Source of the DNA: Phaeobacter inhibens DSM 16374 | GTDB lineage: Bacteria; Pseudomonadota; Alphaproteobacteria; Rhodobacterales; Rhodobacteraceae | DNA length: 64,000 bases | Direction: 5' to 3' | Assembly: GCF_000473105.1 (NCBI RefSeq) | Contig: NZ_KI421498.1 | Span: 1,302,001-1,366,000, forward strand | Part shown: piece by piece, positions 16,715-25,242 of the stretch | Layout: the number at the start of each line of letters is the position of its first letter | Position numbering within the stretch: the first letter of the stretch is position 1 | Program-made: the position numbers and the translations under genes | The notes under the pieces: generated by a model | Told to the model about the DNA's origin: nothing | Databases searched by the model: none | The model's input: only the letters and a program-made list of their open reading frames with translations

Positions 16715-17500
16715 TCAGTCCCGGATCACCTTGGCAAAGCCGTCAAAAATCGCCTCATTGGCGCAGAGCACCTCTCCGGAGGTCAGGATATCATCCTCCG
16801 GATTCACCGCCTCGATCAGCCCGCCGGCCTCCTGCACGATGATGATGCCAGCCGCCAGATCCCAAGCGTTCAGCCGACGTTCCCAATACCCCTCGTAGCG
16901 GCCCGCCGCCACATAGGCCAGATCCAGCGCCGCAGCCCCCCAACGGCGCACACCTGCGCATGCGGGCATCAGACGCGCCAGATCCTGCAGAGTCGCAGGC
17001 AGATCAGACCGCCCGGCAAAGGGCAGACCCGTGGCAAAAATCGATTCAATCATGCGGTGACGACCAGAGACACGGATCCGCGTGTCGTTCATCCAGGCCC
17101 CAGCGCCCTTCTCGGCAAAGAACATCTCGTCCTTGGCGGCATCATAGACAACACCAGCCACAACCTTGCCCTTATGCTCCAGAGCGATGGAAATCGCCCA
17201 ATGCGGCAGGCCGTGCAAAAAGTTGGTGGTGCCATCCAGCGGGTCGACGATCCAGCGACGGGTCGGATCTACGCCTTCGTCCTCGCCCCCCTCTTCGGCC
17301 AGCCAGCCATAGGTCGGGCGCGCCCCCATCAGCTCTTCTTTCAGGATCTTTTCCGCAGCGATATCGGCCTTGGAGACAAAATCGCCTGCCCCCTTTCTCG
17401 ACACCTGAAGGTTTTCAACTTCGCGAAAATCCTTGACCAGCGACCGCCCCGCCTTGCGGGCAGCTTTGATCATGATGTTGAGGTTTGCGCTGCCAATCAT
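16715..17500 (-). CDS. suhB: Inositol-1-monophosphatase (SuhB family)
   Basis: A 261-residue Mg-dependent phosphatase that removes phosphate from inositol monophosphates and related sugars in the cytosol. Metal and catalytic motifs are complete: the GWLAEEGGEDEG glutamate, WIVDPLDGTTNFLHGLPH, and NAWDLAAGIIIVQEAGG near the C-terminus. SuhB proteins in enterobacteria also act in rRNA antitermination; whether this one does is unknown. The start MIGSANLNIMIKAARKAGR is typical. It is a single gene with its own terminator, upstream of the GFA gene in convergent orientation. Confidence 0.93.
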   Translation of the reverse strand: MIGSANLNIMIKAARKAGRSLVKDFREVENLQVSRKGAGDFVSKADIAAEKILKEELMGARPTYGWLAEEGGEDEGVDPTRRWIVDPLDGTTNFLHGLPHWAISIALEHKGKVVAGVVYDAAKDEMFFAEKGAGAWMNDTRIRVSGRHRMIESIFATGLPFAGRSDLPATLQDLARLMPACAGVRRWGAAALDLAYVAAGRYEGYWERRLNAWDLAAGIIIVQEAGGLIEAVNPEDDILTSGEVLCANEAIFDGFAKVIRD

Positions 17501-17680
17501 GCGAAAGACTCCTGAGCAAAAAGGGGGAGATGTCGGTCAAACCGTGCCTATACGCGCCTGATTGCCGCTTGCCAAGGCCCAATAGGGGCCTGAACGCACC
17601 AGCACGACACATGAGAGCTATGCCTCTGGCGCATGGGTGCGCCCTGCTCTGCCCCCTGCGCCACCGCCAGTGTTCGCGCG

Positions 17681-18586
17681 CTACTGCTGTTGCAGCCTGC
17701 GCGCCTCCACCTTGGCCAGTCGGATCAGCTCCTGCATATAGGGTTTTTCACGATCTTCACTGCGGATCGCCGCATAAAGCCTGCGGGTAATCCCCTTGGA
17801 GGTCAGGGGCCGTGTCACATAGTCAGAGGAATATTTCACCTCCCGGACTACCCAGTCGGGCAGCACCGAAATACCCCGGTTCGATGCCACCAGCAGCAGG
17901 ATCACCGCCGTCAGCTCCACCTGCCGGATATGCGCAGGCTCAACCCCTGCCGGGGTCAGCAGCTGACTGAAAATATCCAACCGCGCCTTGTCCACCGGAT
18001 AGGTGATCAGGGTCTGACCACGAAAATCCTCGGCCTCAATATGCGGTTTCTCCGCCAATGGATGCAGCGCCGACGCAACAAAGACGGGTTTGTAGTCAAA
18101 CAGCTCAATAAACTCGATTCCCGGCAGCACCTCCGGGTCGGAGGAAATCACCAGATCGACCTCTTCCTTCTGCAGCGCAGGCAGCGCATCAAAGGCAAGG
18201 CCCGGTCGAATATCCACATCCACATCCGCCCAGTTCTTACGCAGCCCCTCCAGCACCGGGAACAGCCATTCAAAACAGGCGTGACACTCAATCGCGATAT
18301 ACATCCGCCCGGTATTGCCATCCCGCAGCGCAGAGAATTCCGCCTGCATCGCTTCCACCTGCGGCAGCACCTGATCCGCCAGCCGCAACAGTCGCAGACC
18401 CGCCGCCGACAGCTTCATCGGTTTTGAGCGCCGCAGGAACAGCTCCACCCCCGCCTGATCCTCCAGCCCCTTAATCTGATGGCTGAGCGCGCTCTGGGTG
18501 ATATTCAGCTGATCCGCCGCCCGCGCCAACCCGCCTTCCTGATGGATTGCCTTGATCGTGCGCAAATGTCGGAATTCGATGTGCAT
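17681..18586 (-). CDS. metR: LysR-family regulator, MetR-type
   Basis: A 301-residue LysR regulator with helix-turn-helix GGLARAADQLNITQSALSHQIKGLEDQ (residues 18-42) and a substrate-binding domain. Similarity to MetR is seen in MHIEFRHLRTIKAIHQEGGL and in CHACFEWLFPVLEGLRKNWADVD, which resembles the homocysteine co-effector region. It is divergent from metF, and the short gap holds an exact MetR consensus box. I therefore call it the homocysteine-responsive activator of methionine synthesis genes. Confidence is high for LysR and good for MetR. Confidence 0.9.
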   Translation of the reverse strand: MHIEFRHLRTIKAIHQEGGLARAADQLNITQSALSHQIKGLEDQAGVELFLRRSKPMKLSAAGLRLLRLADQVLPQVEAMQAEFSALRDGNTGRMYIAIECHACFEWLFPVLEGLRKNWADVDVDIRPGLAFDALPALQKEEVDLVISSDPEVLPGIEFIELFDYKPVFVASALHPLAEKPHIEAEDFRGQTLITYPVDKARLDIFSQLLTPAGVEPAHIRQVELTAVILLLVASNRGISVLPDWVVREVKYSSDYVTRPLTSKGITRRLYAAIRSEDREKPYMQELIRLAKVEARRLQQQ

Positions 18587-18619
18587 CTATCGTGTCGCTC
18601 ATGTTGTTCTTGAGTATTA

Positions 18620-18632
18620 TGAAATTGTTTCA
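18620..18632. promoter_or_regulatory. MetR box TGAAATTGTTTCA
   Basis: Matches the published MetR consensus TGAA-NNWNN-TTCA exactly (TGAA-ATTGT-TTCA). It lies between metR and metF, 51 bases before the metF start, and can serve both genes. Confidence 0.8.
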
Positions 18633-18682
18633 CAATAGCCCGTATGCAACAAGAGATGAAATCATGCGGAGCGCTTTTTAAA

Positions 18683-19552
18683 ATGACGACCCCTGACATC
18701 TCTTTTGAATTCTTCCCGCCGCAGTCGCTGGAGGCCTCATTTCGGCTTTGGGACACGGTGCAGACGCTGGCCCCTCTGGCCCCCCGCTTTGTTTCGGTCA
18801 CCTATGGCGCCGGTGGCACCACGCGTGACCTCACACGGGAGGCGGTGGCGACATTGCACAACTCCTCCGGCCTGAATGTCGCGGCTCATCTGACCTGTGT
18901 AAATGCCACCAAATCCGAGACACTGGCAATCGCCGACCAGTTCGCCGAGGCAGGCGTGCGCGAAATCGTGGCCCTGCGCGGCGACCCGCCCAAAGGCGCC
19001 GCCGGGTTCGAACCCCACCCCGAGGGCTACGCCAATTCGGTTGAACTGATCGCCGCACTCGCCGAACGCGATCAATTCTCTATCCGTGTCGGCGCCTACC
19101 CTGATCGCCACCCCGAAGCCACCAGCGCCCGTGCGGATGTAGACTGGCTGAAGCGCAAACTGGACGCCGGCGCAGATGAAGCGCTGACCCAGTTTTTCTT
19201 TGAGGCCGATACTTTCCTGCGCTTCCGCGATGATTGTGCCAAGGCCGGGATCGACACCAGCCGCATCACCCCCGGTATCCTGCCGATTGAAAACTGGAAG
19301 GGCGCGCGCAACTTTGCAAAACGTTGCGGCACCACCATCCCGGCCTGGATCGACGATGCCTTTGACAAGGCGATCCGCGACGGGCGCGAAGATCTGCTTG
19401 CCACCGCCCTGTGCACTGAACTTTGCTCCGACCTGATGGACAACGGCGTCGACAAGCTGCACTTTTACACATTGAACCGGCCAGAGCTGACCCGCGATGT
19501 CTGCTTTGCGCTTGGCATCACGCCCGATGTCTCGCTGGAGAACGTGGCGTAG
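18683..19552 (+). CDS. metF: Methylenetetrahydrofolate reductase
   Basis: A 289-residue FAD enzyme that reduces 5,10-methylene-THF to 5-methyl-THF for methionine synthesis. Landmarks are ISFEFFPPQSLEAS, FVSVTYGAGGTTRD, AHLTCVNATKSE, IVALRGDPPKGA and DEALTQFFFEAD. The length matches bacterial MetF. I prefer the ATG at 18683 because MTTPDISFEFFPP starts like its relatives and GGAG lies upstream; an in-frame ATG at 18644 would add 13 residues without a ribosome-binding site. The divergent MetR-type gene and the MetR box indicate activation when homocysteine accumulates. Confidence 0.95.
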   Translation: MTTPDISFEFFPPQSLEASFRLWDTVQTLAPLAPRFVSVTYGAGGTTRDLTREAVATLHNSSGLNVAAHLTCVNATKSETLAIADQFAEAGVREIVALRGDPPKGAAGFEPHPEGYANSVELIAALAERDQFSIRVGAYPDRHPEATSARADVDWLKRKLDAGADEALTQFFFEADTFLRFRDDCAKAGIDTSRITPGILPIENWKGARNFAKRCGTTIPAWIDDAFDKAIRDGREDLLATALCTELCSDLMDNGVDKLHFYTLNRPELTRDVCFALGITPDVSLENVA

Positions 19553-19692
19553 CGCTTGCTCTGCGGCCTCTGCGCTCCTAGCCTCTAATCCTGACGCCCC
19601 TGCTGTTTTTGGTGGGGGCGTTTGTCGTCGCGACCAATTCACGAATACTGTGTTGGTCCTGTCGTACTATGTCGCAATATCAGGATGGCCGC

Positions 19693-20220
19693 ATGTCTTC
19701 ACCCATTTCGCACGCCCCCACCTCGTCCGTACGTCCCCGCCGCGCCGCCGGTCCACAGGATCTTTTGCGACCCGAGGAAATCACTCAGATCTCTGGGCTG
19801 GAATTCATGCAGAGCATTCTGGACGGTCGCCTGCCCGGCCCGCCCATAGGCGAGACCCTCGGCTATCACCTGTACAGCGTGGAGCCGGGCACAGTCACCT
19901 TTCGCGGCACACCTGAATTTGCTGTCACCAACCCAATGGGTACAGTCCACGGCGGCTGGTACGGCACCCTGCTGGACAGCGCCATGGCCTGCGCCGTGAT
20001 GACCCGCGTGCCCAAGGGGTCTGTGTATACCACGCTGGAATTCAAAGTGAATATTCTGCGCTCGATCCCGCTGGGCACCGAAATCGAATGTATCGGGCTG
20101 ACCGATCACGTCGGGCGCTCCACCGGTGTCGCCCATGGTGAACTGCGTGGTGTTGTCGATGGCCGTCTCTACGCCACCGGCTCCACCACCTGCATCGTCA
20201 TGCAGATCACCACGCCCTGA
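19693..20220 (+). CDS. PaaI-family hotdog-fold thioesterase
   Basis: A 175-residue single hotdog domain. The characteristic stretch is FAVTNPMGTVHGGWYGTLLDSAMACAV, with HGG and the acidic residue of the long helix, followed by YTTLEFKVNILRSI. These enzymes hydrolyse acyl-CoA thioesters, often aromatic or short chain. The substrate cannot be read from sequence. I start at the ATG at 19693, preceded by AGGA; other in-frame starts are at 19669 and 19609. It follows metF on the same strand by 140 bases, without an evident functional link. Confidence 0.83.
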   Translation: MSSPISHAPTSSVRPRRAAGPQDLLRPEEITQISGLEFMQSILDGRLPGPPIGETLGYHLYSVEPGTVTFRGTPEFAVTNPMGTVHGGWYGTLLDSAMACAVMTRVPKGSVYTTLEFKVNILRSIPLGTEIECIGLTDHVGRSTGVAHGELRGVVDGRLYATGSTTCIVMQITTP

Positions 20221-20258
20221 ACATACCCGCGCAGACATCGCCCCCGAGGCACAGCACC

Positions 20259-20798
20259 TCAGAGTGGTTTTACCAACCGATGCAAACGGTGATGACATTG
20301 ACCAAACTGCATCTTGCCGCTCACCCCGGTCGGCTTGAAGCCTTCCCGCTCCCAGAAGGCGCGACCGCGCGCGTTAGCCTCTACGACGGCAAGGAAGGTC
20401 TGCGCAGCCCCCCTCTCCCGCGCCAGCCCCTCCACATGAGCTAGAAACCGTCGACCATAGCCCGCCCCCTGCGCCCAAGGCCCCAGCACCATGAGGCCAA
20501 GATAAGCATCCTGCGGTTCGGGAAAGCCAAAGGACAGCTCCGCCAGCCCTGACAACCGTCCCTCAAGAAACAGTCCCAGTCGGTAAGATTGCGCAGGATC
20601 GCAGCCCGGCGGCCCGTCAGTGAAGGATCTCTCAGCCTTATCCCGCCCGGGCAACACCCCTTCGACCAGCAACCAATAGTCCGGCGCATCGCGATAACAG
20701 GTGGCGACCAGATCAATCTCGGCTACAGAATCCATCGGACGGATAAACAGGTGCGGGATTGCGGCCGGTTCCAAACAATATGAAGTTGGGCTTCTCAT
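20259..20798 (-). CDS. GNAT-family N-acetyltransferase
   Basis: A 179-residue acetyltransferase. The acetyl-CoA site is GPWAQGAGYGRRFLAHVEGLARERG, a variant of Q/RxxGxG/A, and VVEANARGRAFWEREGFKPTGV supplies the final GNAT motif. A GGGAGG seven bases ahead of 20798 fixes the start over the open frame to 20816. The substrate is unknown. It is convergent with the thioesterase gene. Confidence 0.85.
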   Translation of the reverse strand: MRSPTSYCLEPAAIPHLFIRPMDSVAEIDLVATCYRDAPDYWLLVEGVLPGRDKAERSFTDGPPGCDPAQSYRLGLFLEGRLSGLAELSFGFPEPQDAYLGLMVLGPWAQGAGYGRRFLAHVEGLARERGAAQTFLAVVEANARGRAFWEREGFKPTGVSGKMQFGQCHHRLHRLVKPL

Positions 20799-20886
20799 GC
20801 CTAACCTCCCGCTCAATCAATCAGTAGGTGTAGAGAAAAACTGCTGTTTAAGCTACAATCAACCTTTAAACCGTAGCCTACAATGA

Positions 20887-21345
20887 GATCACTCATCGTG
20901 GAACGATGTAAATATCGCATTAGAATTATTAAGAGGGACTCCAGCTCCCTTTCGTATTCTGGGCATCGTCGCCGTGACCCTCATAGCGACCCTACCACTT
21001 TTGAAATCCGCCCATCCTCGGTATCCCTCGCAGGATTGGTTAGCGTCCAACTATTCGTGGCATTTCTGCTCCCCATACTCATCAACGAAGACAGCGCATG
21101 GCTGGAAGATGAAAACTTGGGGTGCGTTTTGGTATCCGGTCTCAACCCCCAAAGGGACGATTTCCTGGCAGTCCGCGATGGCCCTGGCACTGACTTTACA
21201 AAAAGTCACACAGAGATACATGCACCAAAAGCTATGGATCCATGGGAAAACCTTTGGCTGGCTCAAAGTGAGGTTCATTGAGAAAGGACATCAAGTAAAG
21301 GGCTGGGTATTCAGCCGCTATACGACATCCACACCTTGCGCGTGA
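20887..21345 (+). pseudogene. Degenerate bacterial SH3-domain protein gene with frameshifts
   Basis: Three pieces of one probable protein lie in alternating frames. A hydrophobic leader (PFRILGIVAVTLIATLPLL, around 20945-21000) is in one frame without an ATG. The first half of an SH3b domain (GLNPQRDDFLAVRDGPGTDF, about 21143-21200) is in a second. The second half (LWIHGKTFGWLKVRF, KGWVFSRY) returns to the first frame and ends at 21345. Removing one A from the AAAA run near 21227-21230 joins the two SH3 halves as HAPKLWIHG. Intact relatives are small exported proteins. The segment is visibly A/T-richer than its neighbours. Sequencing error or frameshifting cannot be excluded. Confidence 0.55.
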
Positions 21346-21658
21346 GCCGGAGAACCGACCAGCACTCTTCCGCCAATAACAACCTCACCGGCGGCACGAC
21401 GACCCGTATCCTCCGACACTCTACATCCTGCGGCCTCTCTCCTACCGGCCATGCTGCAATCTTCTTGCGGCAGGCCATGACGATAGTGCATTGCAAACCG
21501 GCTAGGCTCACTAACGGAGCGATCTAAAGCCCGTCCGACCCTGGCTTCATCAAGGTAATTGGGATCGCTCAGGGTGGTTCTACCCATGCGGAAGCGCGCG
21601 GCCGTCTCCGGCTAACCGCCCTAACACCACACTGCATCCAAGGCTCAGACCAAGCTGC
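21346..21658. other. Gene-free segment
   Basis: About 310 bases between the degenerate SH3 gene and the DUF2235 gene. Leftward open frames of 66-89 codons exist but have no ribosome-binding site and unusual residue content. Nothing else is recognised. Confidence 0.45.
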
Positions 21659-22846
21659 CTAGCGCGCCACTTTGGACAGTTCCGACTGCCACTGCGCCAG
21701 GCGTTTGTCGGTAATATTGGCCCCCACACTGCTGTGCAATCGCTCGCTGCTGTCCAGCCCGACCCGGCGGTTGCCGCGCATCAGGAAGATCTTGCCCCAG
21801 CCCCGCCAGGTTCCGACCGAAGGCGCGGTCGGATCAACCGAAAACCGCATTCGCCAGTCGCGCGGCAGCGGCAGCCCGCAGTTTTCGGCCCGTTCCAGCA
21901 TCCAGACCAGCGAGACATTGGACAAAGGCCGCGCCGCCTCAAATCCGCCCAACTGCCCGCCCACATCGCCATGGCTGCCCCGGAACCAGACCTGCTCCAC
22001 CTTGCCATCGTGGCCGTCGGGGCATTCCCATAAAACCGGCGCAAAGACCTGACGGGTCTCATCCAGCGCCAGCGCGTGAAAACCGTTTTTTACATGTTTG
22101 CCCAGCTGGTGGTTATGAAATCCGTGCCGCCGCTCCGCCCAGCGCCACAACAGCGGCAACCGCAGGCCCAGCGCCTTTACGGTATCCCAGACGCCGACCA
22201 TCTCAATCTCTACATCCCGGTGGCAATAGCGCTCAGTGAAGGCTGAGGCGACACAGCCCCCGGTTTGCGCCGCCGCCTGTGCAGTAACGCCCGCGTCTTC
22301 CGTCTCACCGGTGTCCGGTCTATCCGGCGTCTGCCGCGCCTGCGTCTTGCCCGGCCCGCTGGCGGAGGCGCTGCCGCATTGGTAATGCCGATACGCGGTG
22401 CGGATATTACGTACGGTGGCATGTTCGGCCTTCAGCAGCCCCACCTCATCGATGACCCCTGCGAGCGAGCGCACCGCATAGGCGCCCCGCGAATAGCCCA
22501 TGAGATAAATCCGGTCCCCCGGACGGTAGCGCGAGGCGAGATACCCATAGGCGCGGCGGATCTGACGGTTGATGCCACGCCCGATCATCACATCCGTGGT
22601 CTTGCGCCAGCTCTGCCATTGCACGCCCGCCTCATAGAAGACAGAGACCTGCGGCCCCACCTCCTGACACAGCCGGTAGACCATGCCAGCATGGGTTTCA
22701 TGCCCCGGTTCCAGTGTGGACATGGTGCCATCAAGAATGATCAGATGGGCCTGCGGCCCGCGCAGCTTGGTCTCTGCAGAATGCTCGGAGCGCAGCGGGC
22801 GCCCCAGCCATCCCAGGATCCTCTTACTCAGCTGCGTCAGCGACAT
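21659..22846 (-). CDS. DUF2235 alpha/beta hydrolase (Tle1-like phospholipase fold)
   Basis: A 395-residue protein of the DUF2235 family. Hallmarks are HLIILDGTMSTLEPG at the N-terminus, RPGDRIYLMGYSRGAYAVRSLAG with the nucleophile in GYSRGA (about residue 120), and WFRGSHGDVGGQLGG carrying the catalytic aspartate/histidine region. Some relatives are type VI secretion phospholipase effectors, but no secretion genes, VgrG or immunity gene are adjacent, so a housekeeping or unknown lipase role is equally likely. Its start overlaps the end of the molybdenum-enzyme gene by 23 bases, suggesting translational coupling. Confidence 0.85.
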   Translation of the reverse strand: MSLTQLSKRILGWLGRPLRSEHSAETKLRGPQAHLIILDGTMSTLEPGHETHAGMVYRLCQEVGPQVSVFYEAGVQWQSWRKTTDVMIGRGINRQIRRAYGYLASRYRPGDRIYLMGYSRGAYAVRSLAGVIDEVGLLKAEHATVRNIRTAYRHYQCGSASASGPGKTQARQTPDRPDTGETEDAGVTAQAAAQTGGCVASAFTERYCHRDVEIEMVGVWDTVKALGLRLPLLWRWAERRHGFHNHQLGKHVKNGFHALALDETRQVFAPVLWECPDGHDGKVEQVWFRGSHGDVGGQLGGFEAARPLSNVSLVWMLERAENCGLPLPRDWRMRFSVDPTAPSVGTWRGWGKIFLMRGNRRVGLDSSERLHSSVGANITDKRLAQWQSELSKVAR

Positions 22847-25124
22847 TCCTCAATGCTTCCCATAGTCTAAGTGGTGTATAAGGCATCTCAACCTGCCGCA
22901 CGCCACGATCCCAGACCGCGTCCTGCACGGCATTTGCCACCGCTGCCAGCGCGCCCACGGTCCCGGCCTCGCCGCAGCCCTTCATGCCCATCGGGTTCTG
23001 GGTCGACGGCACCGGCGCAAAGCCTACGTCAATCATCGGCACATCCGCCGCACGCGGCAAGGCGTAGTCCATAAACGATGCTGTGAGCAGTTGCCCATCG
23101 GCATCATAGACCACCCGCTCCAGCAGGGCCTGCCCCAGCCCCTGCACCACACCGCCATGCACCTGACCTTCGGCCAGCAGCGGGTTGATCAGATTGCCGA
23201 AATCATCGACCACGGTATAGCGGTCCACATGGCTGACGCCGGTTTCAGGGTCGATCACGATCTCGGCAACATGGGCACCGTTTGGAAACGACCGCCCCGG
23301 CAGCTTGGCCCGTGCCGTGTGACGCAGCAGCTCGTGACGCCCTTGTGCACGGGCCATCTCAGCAACCTCTACAAGCGTTGGCCGCTGATTGCTGCCCGGC
23401 GTGCTGAACTGCTCGCCATCAAAGGTGACAGAGGCAGGCTCCACGCCCAGTTGCTCTGCCAAAAAGGGAGTGAAAGCCTCGATCATCACATCAACTGCCG
23501 CCAGCGTGGCATTGGCCTGAGTGGTGACAGATCGCGATCCGCCGGTGCCGCCGCCTTGGGCAATCCGGTCACTGTCGCCCTGCACCACAGTGATATCGGC
23601 GGCAGGGATGCCCGTCTGGTCCGCAAGGAACTGTGCATAGACCGTTTCATGGCCCTGACCGTTGCTCTGCGTTCCAACATAGATGCTCACCCGACCCTCC
23701 TCTTCAAAGGCGACTTCCGCGCTTTCTGAAGGATCACCCAAAATACTTTCGATATAGTAACACAGGCCAACGCCCCGTAAATTTCCCCGCAACGCATCAG
23801 CGGCCTTGCGCTGCGCGAAGCCAGCCAGATCCGCGGCCTCTTCGGTGCGCGCCAGCAGGTGGTGGAAATCGCCCACATCATAGGTCTCGTCCGTTGCGGT
23901 CTTGTACGGGAACTGATCCGCGCGGATAAAATTGCGTCGCCGCAGCTCCCAGGGGTCAACCCCCAGCTCGCGCGCGGCATGATCCATCACCCGCTCCAGC
24001 ACATAAATCGCCTCGGGGCGCCCCGCACCGCGATAGGCATCAACCTGCGCGGTGTTGGTGTAGATCCCCTCCACCCGCAGCCAAGTGGTGTCGATATCAT
24101 AGACCCCCGCCAGCACCCGGCTGAACAGCTGCGTCTGCACCGGCTGGCCGAAATGCGAGTTATAAGCGCCAAGGTTGCAGTGGCTGTGGACCCGGTAGCC
24201 AGTGATGCGCAGGTCCGCATCCAAGGCCAGTTCCGCCAGCGAGGTCAGGTCCCGCCCGGCATTGTCGCTCAGCATCGCCTCGCTGCGATCCGACATCCAG
24301 AACACGGGCCGACCTAGCAGGCGCGCGGCATGGGCCACGGCAAAATACTCAGGATACGGCATCGCCTTCATGCCAAAGCCGCCGCCGACATCCGGCGTGG
24401 TGACATGCACGGCCTCGGATGCCAGCCCCAGCTTGTCGCTGAGCTGTTTTTTCATCGCCCAGACGCCCTGCCCGCCGTAGGTGAACTGCAAACGGCCCTC
24501 GGCCCAAGTGGCAAAACAGCCGCGCGGCTCCATCGTGTTGACGATGATCCGATTGTCCTCAACCTGCAGCGCCACGCGATGTGCCGCCGAGGCAAAGGCA
24601 GCCTCAGTCGCCGCCTCATCGCCCATGCCCCAGTCAAAGGCCCGGTTGTCTGGCGCCTCCGCGTGCAGCTGCTCACCACCCGCTGCCAGATCCACCTTGG
24701 CCGGCAGATCGTCGATATCCAGTTCGATCATCTCACCCGCATCACGGGCCTGTTCCAGCGTCTCGGCGATCACCACCGCAATCGGCTCACCGACAAACCG
24801 CACACGGTCGCGGGCCAGCATTGGGCGTTCCGGCGCAGATCCCTTGCTGCCATCGCGGTTGTCCACCACGGCGCCATCCATGCCCACATTGATGCCTGCG
24901 GCCTCCAGATCGGCCAGCGTCAGGATGGCCTGCACACCCTCAGCCTCTCGGGCCATGTCCAGATCCAGATGGGTGATGGTGCCATGGGCGACCGCGCTGC
25001 GCAGCACCCAGGCCCGCAGCGCGCCGACGGGAGCGGCATCTTCAAGGTAGCGCCCCTGTCCGGTCAGGAACCGTATATCTTCAACCCGCCGCACTGGTTG
25101 GCTCTTGCCGAATTTGTCCATCAT
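22824..25124 (-). CDS. Xanthine-dehydrogenase-family molybdopterin-binding large subunit (CoxL-like, form II)
   Basis: A 766-residue catalytic subunit of the aldehyde oxidase/CO dehydrogenase family. It has the N-terminal aldehyde-oxidase a/b-hammerhead (GRYLEDAAPVGALRAWVLRSAVAHG) and cofactor-binding GGQGVWAMKKQL, GGGFGMKAMPYPEYF and QSNGQGHETVYAQ. The VDAYRGAGRPE loop marks form II rather than true CO dehydrogenase (AYRCSFR), and the active-site glutamate is in KGCGEAGTVGA. Real substrate is unknown. No small (2Fe-2S) or medium (FAD) subunit gene is adjacent, which is unusual for this three-subunit family. The start 25124 follows GAGGG; 25121 is also possible. Confidence 0.88.
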   Translation of the reverse strand: MMDKFGKSQPVRRVEDIRFLTGQGRYLEDAAPVGALRAWVLRSAVAHGTITHLDLDMAREAEGVQAILTLADLEAAGINVGMDGAVVDNRDGSKGSAPERPMLARDRVRFVGEPIAVVIAETLEQARDAGEMIELDIDDLPAKVDLAAGGEQLHAEAPDNRAFDWGMGDEAATEAAFASAAHRVALQVEDNRIIVNTMEPRGCFATWAEGRLQFTYGGQGVWAMKKQLSDKLGLASEAVHVTTPDVGGGFGMKAMPYPEYFAVAHAARLLGRPVFWMSDRSEAMLSDNAGRDLTSLAELALDADLRITGYRVHSHCNLGAYNSHFGQPVQTQLFSRVLAGVYDIDTTWLRVEGIYTNTAQVDAYRGAGRPEAIYVLERVMDHAARELGVDPWELRRRNFIRADQFPYKTATDETYDVGDFHHLLARTEEAADLAGFAQRKAADALRGNLRGVGLCYYIESILGDPSESAEVAFEEEGRVSIYVGTQSNGQGHETVYAQFLADQTGIPAADITVVQGDSDRIAQGGGTGGSRSVTTQANATLAAVDVMIEAFTPFLAEQLGVEPASVTFDGEQFSTPGSNQRPTLVEVAEMARAQGRHELLRHTARAKLPGRSFPNGAHVAEIVIDPETGVSHVDRYTVVDDFGNLINPLLAEGQVHGGVVQGLGQALLERVVYDADGQLLTASFMDYALPRAADVPMIDVGFAPVPSTQNPMGMKGCGEAGTVGALAAVANAVQDAVWDRGVRQVEMPYTPLRLWEALRNVADAAE

Positions 25125-25242
25125 TACCCTGCCCTCACTGATATGCTGGACCCGTTTTGCCCATGGCAAACGCAGAGACGCGGCGCGCAGGTATATGCCC
25201 TGCGCGCCGCGCCAATTGATCCCGTCAGAAGCGACAGTAGCC

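Noticed and set aside
21318-21587. 89-codon leftward frame upstream of the DUF2235 gene
   Set aside because: No ribosome-binding site and no domain signature; composition is not protein-like.
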